DNA of 9,563 nt from Granulosicoccus sp964498925 (GTDB lineage: Bacteria > Pseudomonadota > Gammaproteobacteria > Granulosicoccales > Granulosicoccaceae), in contig CAZCKD010000137.1 of NCBI GenBank assembly GCA_964498925.1, positions 1-9,563 of the forward strand. The letters are read 5' to 3'. This document shows, in pieces, positions 1 through 6,670 of this stretch. The stretch's first letter is position 1. Every line of letters starts with the position of its first letter. The position numbers and the translations under genes were made by a program. The notes beneath the pieces were generated by a model, which was not told where the DNA came from, searched no databases, and was given only the letters and a program-made list of their open reading frames with translations.

Positions 1-566
1 TTATTAATGTACAGCTCGAGAATTTCGTCTTTGGCTAGTTCGTTCTCGATTTTGAAGGAAAGAAAAATCTCACGGATTTTTCGATCGTAGGTTCTTTCAT
101 TAGTCAGGAAGAAGTTTCGAGCCACCTGCATGGTGATGGTACTGCCACCCGGGCCCTTCCGGCCGGTTTTGATCAAATACACAGCCGCTCTCACCAAACC
201 CTGCCAGGCTACACCGGGATGTGAGTAGAAATGCTGATCCTCTGCAGCGATGATGGCGTTTTTGAGGCTATCGGGCACTTCAGAGATCTGAACGGGCTCG
301 CGCCGTTTTTCACCATACTCGGCGATTAAATCACCGTCTGCTGTGAATATTCGCAGCGGCATCTGCAGCTGAGCTTCTCTTAACTGCTGCACATCAGGCA
401 GTGTCGGCGCGATCGTGTAGTACAAGTAACCCACACCAATAGCGACCAGCAGACCCGACACAAGGCCGGCGAATACGAAGAATTTAAAAATCTTGCCGAT
501 CCAACCGCTTTTTTTGGGGTTCGAACGACGTCTGCGGGTACTTCCTGAACCAGAGGATGAAGGCAT
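1..566 (-). CDS. mrcA: Penicillin-binding protein 1A, N-terminal part (cut by window edge)
   Basis: Bifunctional class A penicillin-binding protein (also called ponA), an inner-membrane enzyme that polymerises lipid II into glycan strands and cross-links them. Only the first 188 codons are in the window. Reading leftward from the ATG at 566, the protein has a Ser/Gly- and Arg-rich cytoplasmic tail (RRRR at residues 11-14), a membrane anchor at about 27-50, and the start of the GT51 glycosyltransferase domain. That domain shows the AAEDQHFYSHPG motif, with the probable catalytic Glu109, followed by GGSTITMQVARNFF and the start of the EILELYIN motif where the window ends. The Asp usually found after the 'HG V' segment is Ala here (GVAWQG). 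The transpeptidase domain lies outside the window. An in-frame stop lies a short way upstream and no other ATG intervenes, so the start is secure even though no clear Shine-Dalgarno sequence is visible. It is transcribed divergently from pilM. Family assignment is very secure. 1A rather than another class A PBP is inferred from motifs and the pilM neighbourhood. Confidence 0.95.
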   Translation of the reverse strand, partial: MPSSSGSGSTRRRRSNPKKSGWIGKIFKFFVFAGLVSGLLVAIGVGYLYYTIAPTLPDVQQLREAQLQMPLRIFTADGDLIAEYGEKRREPVQISEVPDSLKNAIIAAEDQHFYSHPGVAWQGLVRAAVYLIKTGRKGPGGSTITMQVARNFFLTNERTYDRKIREIFLSFKIENELAKDEILELYIN

Positions 567-846
567 CGGGAGGCCATTGGCAATTATTAACTACCAAATT
601 ATATCAATTGCTTGACCAACCGGCGGAAAGATACTCAATCCCTCACCGGAGTTAACAATCTAGTCACAGAAAATCGGGTTTTTATGCGTTTTTGAGCGCC
701 AATCCGCCAGCACCTACACCTATCACGGATGTTAACTCAGTCACGTAACGGCAACGTGCCTGCTAAATGTGGATTGGTTCTCGCATTGTCCGTTAGAAAT
801 TTCGACTGGAGCTAAAGGTAATTCACGCTTTGGCGCTAAATGGGAC
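567..846. other. Divergent intergenic region between mrcA and pilM
   Basis: This stretch must hold control signals for both mrcA and the pil operon. The mrcA promoter at 598-606 is clear. On the plus strand I see no -35/-10 pair that I trust for pilM. It contains two GTTAAC palindromes (651-656 and 731-736) and a short inverted repeat, CACGT/ACGTG with a 7-base loop (742-758). All three could be chance. An ATG at 769 is in frame with pilM, but the 26 residues it would add do not resemble a PilM N-terminus. No RNA gene or further protein gene is evident. Confidence 0.6.
598..606 (-). promoter_or_regulatory. Extended -10 promoter for mrcA
   Basis: On the minus strand the sequence reads TGATATAAT, a perfect -10 hexamer (603 down to 598) preceded by the TGn extension at 606-604. 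Transcription would start near 591, giving a leader of roughly 25 bases before the mrcA ATG at 566. No recognisable -35 hexamer lies 16-18 bases further upstream (the sequence there is GC-rich, CCGCCG), which is tolerated by extended -10 promoters. Prediction from sequence only. Confidence 0.6.
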
Positions 847-1914
847 ATGGGACTCACATTATCATCCAATAAAGCTGGCCTGATTGGCCTCGACATCACG
901 GCCACTTCCGTGAAGCTGCTCGAATTGAAGCCGACGAAAAAGGGCTTCAAGGTCGTCAGTTACACCGTCGAGCCCTTACCGGCCAATGCAGTCATCGAAA
1001 AGAATCTTCAAGATGAAGAGGCTGTCGGTGAAGCCATTCTTCGCGCCTACAAACGCGCCGGCACTAAGACTAAGAACTGCGCTGTCGCCGTTCCCAGTGC
1101 CATGGTGATTACCAAAATCATACAAATGCCGGCGAATCTGAAAGACCATGAAATGGACGCTCAGATTCAGTTAGAAGCTGATCAGTACATCCCCTACGCC
1201 ATTGAAGAGGTCAACTTGGATTTCCAAGTGATTGGCGAATCTGAAGATGATCCGGAAATGGTAGACGTGCTGCTAGCAGCATCGCGCAGCGAAAACGTTG
1301 AAGAACGAATAGCCGCTGCCGAGTACGGCGGTTTGAATGTCAAGGTCGTAGATGTTGAACCCTACACCACAGAAGGTGCATTCCAACTGTTTAAACATCA
1401 GATACCCAACGATGGTTTAGATAAAACGGTTGCAGTGCTGGATGTCGGCGCGAGTATGACTAGCTTATGTGTGCTGCGTAACCAGCAACTTGTCTATACA
1501 CGCGAACAACCCTTCGGTGGAAAACAATTAACTGAAGAGATCATGCGTCGCTACGGTCTTTCTTATGAGGATGCCGGTCGCGTTAAGCGCGTTGGTGGTT
1601 TACCGGACAACTATGAACCAGAAGTACTTGCGCCGTTTAGAGACCTTATCGTTCAACAGGCTAACCGCTTTTTACAATTTTTCTTTTCAGCAGACAAAAA
1701 CGACTATGTCGATCAGATCGTTTTAGCCGGCGGTTGCACAGGCATACCGGGGGTTGCCGAACTTATTGAACAACGAATTGGTACGCCTACTGTCGTTGCT
1801 GATCCGTTCAGCCAGATGAAAGTGAGTGGTGACATCCCAAAACAACGACTCACGGATGATGGGCCAGCAATGCTGATTGCCTGCGGACTCGCCATGCGAG
1901 GAGCTGACCAATGA
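847..1914 (+). CDS. pilM: Type IV pilus assembly protein PilM
   Basis: Cytoplasmic actin/FtsA-like protein of the type IV pilus alignment subcomplex. In the family it binds nucleotide and the N-terminal tail of PilN on the inner face of the membrane. At 355 residues it matches the usual family length. Actin-fold signatures are visible: phosphate-1 motif around GLDITATSVK (Asp16), phosphate-2 motif AVLDVGAS (Asp199, Gly201), and the adenosine-binding loop LAGGCTGIPG (Gly295-Gly296). I chose the ATG at 847 because PilM proteins normally begin a few residues before the GLDI strand. An upstream in-frame ATG at 769 would add 26 residues without family resemblance. There is no good Shine-Dalgarno sequence before 847. 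The TGA stop overlaps the pilN start as ATGA, pointing to translational coupling. First gene of pilMNOPQ. Confidence 0.96.
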   Translation: MGLTLSSNKAGLIGLDITATSVKLLELKPTKKGFKVVSYTVEPLPANAVIEKNLQDEEAVGEAILRAYKRAGTKTKNCAVAVPSAMVITKIIQMPANLKDHEMDAQIQLEADQYIPYAIEEVNLDFQVIGESEDDPEMVDVLLAASRSENVEERIAAAEYGGLNVKVVDVEPYTTEGAFQLFKHQIPNDGLDKTVAVLDVGASMTSLCVLRNQQLVYTREQPFGGKQLTEEIMRRYGLSYEDAGRVKRVGGLPDNYEPEVLAPFRDLIVQQANRFLQFFFSADKNDYVDQIVLAGGCTGIPGVAELIEQRIGTPTVVADPFSQMKVSGDIPKQRLTDDGPAMLIACGLAMRGADQ

Positions 1915-2480
1915 CTCGAATAAATCTTCTACCTTGGCGTGAAACACGACGTCTTGAGAAGAACAAGGAATTTTACACAGCCCTGGGCCTTTGCATGGCG
2001 ATCGCAGCCGGCGTGGGCTTTTCCGGTTTCAAATATGTCGAAGACAAAGTCAACTTTCAAAACAAACGAAACAATCGACTTAACTCTGAAATAGCGTTGT
2101 TACAAACGGAACTCAGAGCGATACGCGCATTAGAAGAAACCAAAAACGATTTGCTGTCGAGAATGGAAATCATTCAGCAGCTTCAGGGTAAGCGTCCTCA
2201 AATTGTTCATACATTTGATGAGATTGCCAGTCGCATCCCAGATGGTATTTATCTAACAGCGATGAAGCAACAGGGCGAAAACCAGTTGCAGTTAGAAGGT
2301 CGCGCTGAATCAAATGCTCGAGTCTCAGCGTTAATGAGACGTATGGATAAAAGTGATTTCTTTAAAAATCCTCGACTGGATGTCATTACCTCTGACAAGG
2401 AACAAAGCATTTCGACATTTAAGTTGAGCCTTGAGCAGGACAGGCCACAAGTCAAGAAGGAGTCTGATGATGGCGCTTAG
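1911..2480 (+). CDS. pilN: Type IV pilus assembly protein PilN
   Basis: Bitopic inner-membrane protein of the pilus alignment complex, 189 residues. The N-terminus carries the hallmark INLLPWR motif (residues 4-10), which in this family docks into a groove of PilM. A membrane span follows at about 21-41. Next comes a charged segment likely to form a coiled coil (about 44-87), then a periplasmic ferredoxin-like domain, seen in the stretch from about residue 100 with GIYLTAMKQQGENQLQLEGRA. In the family this part pairs with PilO. The start is supported by GAGGAG at 1898-1903, seven bases before the ATG, and by the ATGA overlap with pilM. The 3' end overlaps the pilO start by 11 bases. Assignment rests on the N-terminal motif, topology and operon position. 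Confidence 0.96.
   Translation: MTRINLLPWRETRRLEKNKEFYTALGLCMAIAAGVGFSGFKYVEDKVNFQNKRNNRLNSEIALLQTELRAIRALEETKNDLLSRMEIIQQLQGKRPQIVHTFDEIASRIPDGIYLTAMKQQGENQLQLEGRAESNARVSALMRRMDKSDFFKNPRLDVITSDKEQSISTFKLSLEQDRPQVKKESDDGA
2457..2462 (+). promoter_or_regulatory. pilO: Ribosome binding site that sets the pilO start
   Basis: AAGGAG lies inside the end of pilN. It is 7 bases before the ATG at 2470 but only 4 before the adjacent ATG at 2467, so it favours 2470. It gives no support to the more distant in-frame ATG at 2431. Confidence 0.7.
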
Positions 2481-3120
2481 CGATACATGGGAAGATCTCC
2501 AAAATATTGATGGAGAAAGCTTCAGCCGCATTGGCACGGCTCCTATTGCCGCTCGTGGTTTTTTGATTTTGCTGGCTTGCGCAGCGGTTGTTGCTGCCAT
2601 GTTTCATTTTATGGTTACGCCGCAGTTCGATAAGCTGGAAACTGCAAAGCAACAAGAAATGGCGCTTCGCACAAAATTCGATACCGAGCAAGCGAAAGCC
2701 GCCAATCGTTCAGCCTACGTTGAACAGCTGGAAGAAATGAAGAAGACGTTCAACGTCATGCTTCGCCAGTTACCTAATAAAACCGATATAGAAAGCCTAT
2801 TGGTAGATCTTTCTCAGACAAGCGTTGCCAGTGGTCTTGAGGTTGAATTTTTCAAACCTGAAAACGAAATCTCTCGAGAGTTTTATGCAGAGTATCCGAT
2901 TTCAATCAGCGTTACGGGTCAGTACCATAAATTCGGAAAGTTCGTCAGCGGTCTGGCCGCCTTACCTCGAATAGTAACCCTGAGTAACATCGATATTTCT
3001 GATGTCACTAAGAAGGTTCCGGGGCAGGCAGAAAACGAACAGCAGTCGTCCGGCGGAGCTAGAAAGCTGAAAATGGATCTTGTCGCAACAACCTATAGAT
3101 ACATTGAGGAGGAAGAGTAA
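2470..3120 (+). CDS. pilO: Type IV pilus assembly protein PilO
   Basis: Bitopic inner-membrane partner of PilN; in the family the two form heterodimers that connect cytoplasmic PilM to periplasmic PilP. The 216-residue protein has a short cytoplasmic N-terminus (MALSDTWEDLQNID), a membrane span at about 30-48 (FLILLACAAVVAAMF), a coiled-coil segment at about 52-90, and a periplasmic domain containing SGLEVEFFKPENE and YPISISVTGQYHKFGKFVSGLAALPRIV, typical of PilO. The longest reading frame begins at 2431, but that adds 13 residues encoded within the pilN coding sequence and lacks a ribosome binding site. The ATG at 2470 (or the adjacent 2467) follows AAGGAG. The C-terminus is acidic (YIEEEE), and its codons double as the Shine-Dalgarno sequence for pilP. 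Confidence 0.95.
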   Translation: MALSDTWEDLQNIDGESFSRIGTAPIAARGFLILLACAAVVAAMFHFMVTPQFDKLETAKQQEMALRTKFDTEQAKAANRSAYVEQLEEMKKTFNVMLRQLPNKTDIESLLVDLSQTSVASGLEVEFFKPENEISREFYAEYPISISVTGQYHKFGKFVSGLAALPRIVTLSNIDISDVTKKVPGQAENEQQSSGGARKLKMDLVATTYRYIEEEE

Positions 3121-3123
3121 AAC

Positions 3124-3648
3124 ATGCAAACGTTAAAACTCCTCTCTGTTGTCAGCTTAAGTGCTTTTATAAGCGCATGCGGTGGAAGCATGGCTGACCT
3201 AGAGCATTTTATTAGTACAACTAAGCAGGCTCATCACGGCAAGGTTGATCCTTTGCCACAGTTTCCTGAATATAAAAACTTTACGTACTCAGCAGATACT
3301 TCACGCGATCCGTTCCGACCGCAAACAGATTTAACACCGGCTGCCGAGTCAACCGAGACTTATGAAGGACCACGCCCTGAAGCTTCTAGACGGCGCGAGC
3401 CACTGGAGAGTTACCCGGTTGATGCGTTGAAGATGGTCGGCTTATTGCAGCAAAGAGCACAAACCTGGGGGTTGGTCAGAGACCCTGACGGCACCATCCA
3501 CAGAGTTCAGCCCGGCAACTATGCCGGTCAGAATCACGGCAAGATTATTAAAGTGTCCGAAACCAAAATACACATAGAAGAGCTGGTGCCAGATGGGCTC
3601 AGCGGTTGGGTTAACCGCGAGGCTCAGCTCGCTATGGCGGAGGACTAG
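3124..3648 (+). CDS. pilP: Type IV pilus assembly lipoprotein PilP
   Basis: Inner-membrane lipoprotein that links the PilN/PilO dimer to the secretin PilQ. The 174-residue precursor has a short lipoprotein signal with lipobox ISAC, placing the acylated residue at Cys19. After cleavage the mature protein would begin CGGSMADLE. A proline-rich flexible segment including the family motif SRDPFRPQ follows. The C-terminal homology-region beta domain runs from about residue 95, with PVDALKMVGLL, WGLVRDPDGTIHRVQPGNY and GKIIKVSETKIHIEELVPDG; in the family this domain contacts the N0 region of PilQ. The start is supported by GAGGAGG (3106-3112) at the end of pilO, with only 3 bases between the genes. 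The stop codon is directly followed by the pilQ ATG. Confidence 0.96.
   Translation: MQTLKLLSVVSLSAFISACGGSMADLEHFISTTKQAHHGKVDPLPQFPEYKNFTYSADTSRDPFRPQTDLTPAAESTETYEGPRPEASRRREPLESYPVDALKMVGLLQQRAQTWGLVRDPDGTIHRVQPGNYAGQNHGKIIKVSETKIHIEELVPDGLSGWVNREAQLAMAED
3639..3643 (+). promoter_or_regulatory. pilQ: Ribosome binding site for pilQ
   Basis: GGAGG lies within the last codons of pilP, 5 bases before the ATG at 3649 and 11 before the in-frame ATG at 3655. Both are usable, so the exact first residue of PilQ is uncertain by two residues. The signal peptide itself would also be complete from an internal Met at codon 15 (3691), which has no such site. Confidence 0.6.
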
Positions 3649-5892
3649 ATGAACATGGAGACTAGGTCAATAATGCAAGTCCGTGAAAAGATGAAACGTC
3701 TGTTTCGCATCGGATCTATGAGTCTTTCTGGAGTGGCTGCATTGACACTGCTCGCTGGATTCTCATTGACATCAACAATGGCCCTGGCAGCTTCCAATTC
3801 ACTGCTAGACATCACGCACGTTACTTTGCCTGGCAACAAGCAACAGCTGGCCCTGCAAATGAGTGGCCCTGCAACAGAGCCTAAATCATTTACTATTGAT
3901 AACCCGGCTCGAATTGCATTGGACCTGCCCGACACAAGCAATGAGATGGACAGCCGAACGGTAACCATCAGCTCTGGATTGCTTCGAAACATCACAACGA
4001 TCGAAGCCGGTGGTAGAACCCGCGTTGTTATCAATATGACGGCTCTGGCTCCCTACTCCACTACGATTAAAGGTAATCAACTGCTCATCAATCTCGATAG
4101 CACTGGGGAATCAATTCAGTCAGAACCAGCAGCACCGGCATTGTTAGCAGCCGAGCCAGATGACTTATCAGAAGAAAAAACTGACAATGCTCCGTTAGTG
4201 CTGGCAGCCGCTAATGAAGCGCCACTGGTCAGCGTGGAACGTCAACGTGGAAACTCCATCAACGGTTTAGATTTTCGCCGCGGCCCTCTAGGTGAAGGCC
4301 GAGTAATTTTCGATCTTTCTTCTGCGGGTGTAGTTACCGACATTCGTCAAGAAGGCGGACGAATGATCGTTGAATTCCCGGATACTCAAATGGCTTCTAA
4401 CCTACAGAGGCGCCTCGATGTCATGGATTTCGGCACCCCTGTTCAGTTTATCGATTCAATTTCGAATAAACGTGGCACTAAAATCATCATCCAACCTGCG
4501 TCTCAGGATTTCGAACAACTCGCTTATCAGTCGGACAACCTGTTTACGGTTGAACTGAAGCCTATGACACGCGATCAGATCGAAGAAAACCGCAAAGCCA
4601 AATTCGGTTATGTGGGTGAAAAGCTCTCTCTGAACTTTCAAGATATTGAAGTTCGATCTGTACTACAACTTCTCGCCGACTTCACTGACCTCAACATTGT
4701 GGTGAGTGATTCAGTGACAGGTAAGCTGACGCTAAGACTTAAGAATGTTCCTTGGGATCAAGCACTGGAAATTATTCTTCAGTCGAAGTCACTCGGCAAA
4801 CGCGAAGCCGGCAGCGTCATTATGATTGCACCTGCCGAGGAAATTGCGAACAGAGAACGTATTGAGCTGGAAGCAATGAAACAAAAGACAGAGCTTTCAC
4901 CAATTCGTACTGAGTTCTTTCAAGCGAACTACGCTAAAGCCGCCGACCTAGCAGAACTGCTTCAGACTAAAGACGGTGGCATGATGACTGAGCGTGGAAG
5001 CGTCTCTGTCGATGAACGAACCAATACTCTGCTTATCAACGATACGTCCGATCAGCTTCAAGTAATCCGCTCTTTGGTACATCGACTGGACGTACCGATT
5101 CGTCAGGTTCTTATCGAGTCGCGCATTGTTATCGCCTCTGATGACTTTAATAAAGACATAGGTGTTCGTTGGGGACTGAATCGAAACACGATCAATCCCA
5201 ATGGCGAGGGCGACGGAACTGGATTTGCCCTGTCAGGTAATGCGCAGGGTGTGCAGGATCTGATCAACGGTGAAGATGTCGGTGCAGGCCGATTCAACAC
5301 GAACCTTCCTGCGGGTAACGCAGCTGGCTCACTCGGTGTTGCTCTGGCAAAACTCCCCTTCGGCACACTGTTGGAGCTGGAACTATCCGCTATGCAAGCA
5401 GAAGGCACCGGAGAGGTCATTTCCAGCCCACGCGTTATCACAGCGAACCAGCACGAAGCCTACATTGAACAAGGTGTAGAAATTCCTTACTTGGAGGCAT
5501 CGTCCAGTGGTGCTACCTCGGTGTCTTTCCGAAAGGCGGTACTTGGCCTGACTGTAACACCTCAAATCACACCGGATGATCGCGTCATTATGGATCTCCA
5601 AGTTAATAAAGATACCGTTGGCGAGATTTTCGGCGCAGGTGCACAACAAGTGCCCAGTATCGATACACGCGAAGTAAGCACACAAGTTCTTGTCGATAAC
5701 GGTGAGACGGTTGTCTTAGGTGGCGTATACGAACAAACGTTGCTCGACAAAGTGGACATGGTTCCCTTCTTCGGTAACCTGCCTTTGATCGGTCGTTTAT
5801 TCCAACACACAGTTAATCAGGATGACAAATCTGAGTTGTTGGTATTCGTAACGCCAAAAATCATCAAAGAAAACGTATCACTCAACTACTAA
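3649..5892 (+). CDS. pilQ: Type IV pilus secretin PilQ
   Basis: Outer-membrane secretin forming the multimeric channel through which the pilus is extruded and retracted. The 747-residue precursor has a Sec signal peptide ending MALA (residues 44-47), with predicted cleavage before Ala48. Two AMIN domains, thought to bind peptidoglycan, follow at about 52-146 and 199-306. They are separated by an Ala/Glu/Pro-rich linker (about 151-198). A secretin/TonB N-terminal domain lies at about 325-399 (LSLNFQDIEVRSVLQLLADF), an N1 domain at about 417-488 (VDERTNTLLINDTSDQL), and the secretin core from about 488 to the C-terminus. The core contains SSPRVIT (592-598), VDNGETVVLGG and the signature VPFFGNLPLIGRLF (705-718). 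Length and order are normal for gammaproteobacterial PilQ. It abuts pilP with no spacer and is followed by a hairpin and a terminator, so it appears to close the operon. Confidence 0.97.
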   Translation: MNMETRSIMQVREKMKRLFRIGSMSLSGVAALTLLAGFSLTSTMALAASNSLLDITHVTLPGNKQQLALQMSGPATEPKSFTIDNPARIALDLPDTSNEMDSRTVTISSGLLRNITTIEAGGRTRVVINMTALAPYSTTIKGNQLLINLDSTGESIQSEPAAPALLAAEPDDLSEEKTDNAPLVLAAANEAPLVSVERQRGNSINGLDFRRGPLGEGRVIFDLSSAGVVTDIRQEGGRMIVEFPDTQMASNLQRRLDVMDFGTPVQFIDSISNKRGTKIIIQPASQDFEQLAYQSDNLFTVELKPMTRDQIEENRKAKFGYVGEKLSLNFQDIEVRSVLQLLADFTDLNIVVSDSVTGKLTLRLKNVPWDQALEIILQSKSLGKREAGSVIMIAPAEEIANRERIELEAMKQKTELSPIRTEFFQANYAKAADLAELLQTKDGGMMTERGSVSVDERTNTLLINDTSDQLQVIRSLVHRLDVPIRQVLIESRIVIASDDFNKDIGVRWGLNRNTINPNGEGDGTGFALSGNAQGVQDLINGEDVGAGRFNTNLPAGNAAGSLGVALAKLPFGTLLELELSAMQAEGTGEVISSPRVITANQHEAYIEQGVEIPYLEASSSGATSVSFRKAVLGLTVTPQITPDDRVIMDLQVNKDTVGEIFGAGAQQVPSIDTREVSTQVLVDNGETVVLGGVYEQTLLDKVDMVPFFGNLPLIGRLFQHTVNQDDKSELLVFVTPKIIKENVSLNY

Positions 5893-5898
5893 GGTGGC

Positions 5899-5918
5899 CG
5901 GCTGAACGTCTTCAGCCG
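5899..5918 (+). other. Hairpin just after pilQ
   Basis: A perfect 8-bp stem, CGGCTGAA/TTCAGCCG, encloses the 4-base loop CGTC and begins 7 bases after the pilQ stop. No T-run follows directly, so it is unlikely to terminate by itself. It may protect the 3' end of the pil mRNA or assist the terminator 22 bases further on. The structure is visible in the sequence; its function is inferred. Confidence 0.5.
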
Positions 5919-5939
5919 CGCTTCTTATGATTTTCTAAG

Positions 5940-5963
5940 CCCACGTTTACGTGGGTTTTTTTT
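5940..5963 (+). terminator. Intrinsic terminator of the pilMNOPQ operon
   Basis: Stem CCCACG (5940-5945) and CGTGGG (5950-5955) enclose the loop TTTA and are followed immediately by eight T residues (5956-5963). The GC-rich stem plus T-run is a textbook rho-independent terminator reading rightward. It lies 47 bases after the pilQ stop and about 100 before aroK, so transcripts from pil would largely end here. Confidence 0.85.
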
Positions 5964-5979
5964 GCCCATAATTTGTAAT

Positions 5980-5988
5980 TGCTATACC
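5980..5988 (+). promoter_or_regulatory. Possible extended -10 promoter for aroK
   Basis: TGCTATACC, a TGn extension plus a -10-like hexamer TATACC (4 of 6 consensus bases), lies just after the pilQ terminator. A TTGCCC resembling a -35 lies at 5962-5967, with a short 15-base spacer. Position between a terminator and aroK makes a promoter necessary somewhere here, but this particular site is a weak prediction. Confidence 0.35.
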
Positions 5989-6061
5989 ACTGCTAACCCC
6001 TGGGACTTCCTCACAAGCCCAACACTGGGTATCATGTGGTACCAGCGTCGAAGCGAGTCTC

Positions 6062-6667
6062 ATGACCAGCATTTTTTTAGTCGGCCCAATGGGCTCGGGC
6101 AAGAGCACCGTTGGTCGCGCACTAGCCAACAAAATCGGCTATCAGTTTGTTGACAGTGATCGAGAAATCGAAGCACGCTGTGGCGTTGATATACCCACTA
6201 TTTTCGATTACGAAGGTGAAGTGGGTTTCCGCGATAGAGAATCGCGCATGATCGATGAACTAACCAGCCTGCCCGGCATTGTCCTGGCTACCGGTGGCGG
6301 ATCCATACTCAGAGAAGAAAACCGGGAACGGCTGATGAGCCGTGGTTACGTGATCTTGCTTCAAGTCGATATCAAAGAACAACTCCGGCGCGTTGCGTTC
6401 GATTCTAATCGCCCCCTGCTACAAACTGATAACCCGGAAGCCCGCCTACAGTCTTTGATGGAAGAACGTGAACCCATTTACAAAGCGGTGGCGAACGTTG
6501 AAATTTCAACCGACTCCAGAAGGATGTACCACGTCGTCACACGCATAATGAGACATCTGAAAAAAAACAATATTGACCTGCAGGCCGTTTCCAAGGAAGA
6601 ACTCGCGCTACCGGTTGGCAACGAGCCACTTAAGAAGTCTCCACGACCTCCCAATTCAACCGATTAA
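6062..6667 (+). CDS. aroK: Shikimate kinase I
   Basis: Cytoplasmic enzyme that phosphorylates shikimate at the 3-hydroxyl with ATP, the fifth step towards chorismate. The nucleoside-kinase P-loop GPMGSGKS spans residues 8-15. Shikimate-binding residues are in place: Asp33 in FVDSD, Arg57 in GFRDRES, and the GGG motif at 78-80. The lid arginine (Arg117 in NRPLL) and Arg136 (EEREPIY) are present too. The ATG at 6062 places the P-loop at the normal distance from the N-terminus, although only a weak AAGCGAG-like ribosome site precedes it. At 201 residues it is longer than the usual ~172. The surplus is a C-terminal tail from about residue 169 that is rich in Lys, Pro and Glu and probably disordered. 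It is separated from pilQ by a terminator and lies 89 bases before aroB. Confidence 0.96.
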   Translation: MTSIFLVGPMGSGKSTVGRALANKIGYQFVDSDREIEARCGVDIPTIFDYEGEVGFRDRESRMIDELTSLPGIVLATGGGSILREENRERLMSRGYVILLQVDIKEQLRRVAFDSNRPLLQTDNPEARLQSLMEEREPIYKAVANVEISTDSRRMYHVVTRIMRHLKKNNIDLQAVSKEELALPVGNEPLKKSPRPPNSTD

Positions 6668-6670
6668 CCC

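Noticed and set aside
380..583. 67-residue minus-strand frame starting MPMASRCLHP
   Set aside because: It is a different frame over the start of mrcA. The mrcA frame from 566 gives an unmistakable PBP1A N-terminus.
652..686. TTAACA plus TTTTAT as a pilM promoter
   Set aside because: The spacer is about 22 bases, well outside the functional range, and no better pair is present in the region.
742..758. CACGT/ACGTG inverted repeat upstream of pilM as an operator
   Set aside because: Five-base arms are expected by chance in a region of this size. It is not aligned with a promoter and there is no second copy.
3645..4034. 129-residue open frame on the minus strand
   Set aside because: It is antisense to the signal peptide and first AMIN domain of PilQ, with no motif or ribosome site.
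6016..6047. CTGGGTA...TACCAG imperfect stem before aroK as a riboswitch or leader structure
   Set aside because: The stem is short and bulged, with no known leader family resemblance and no following T-run.
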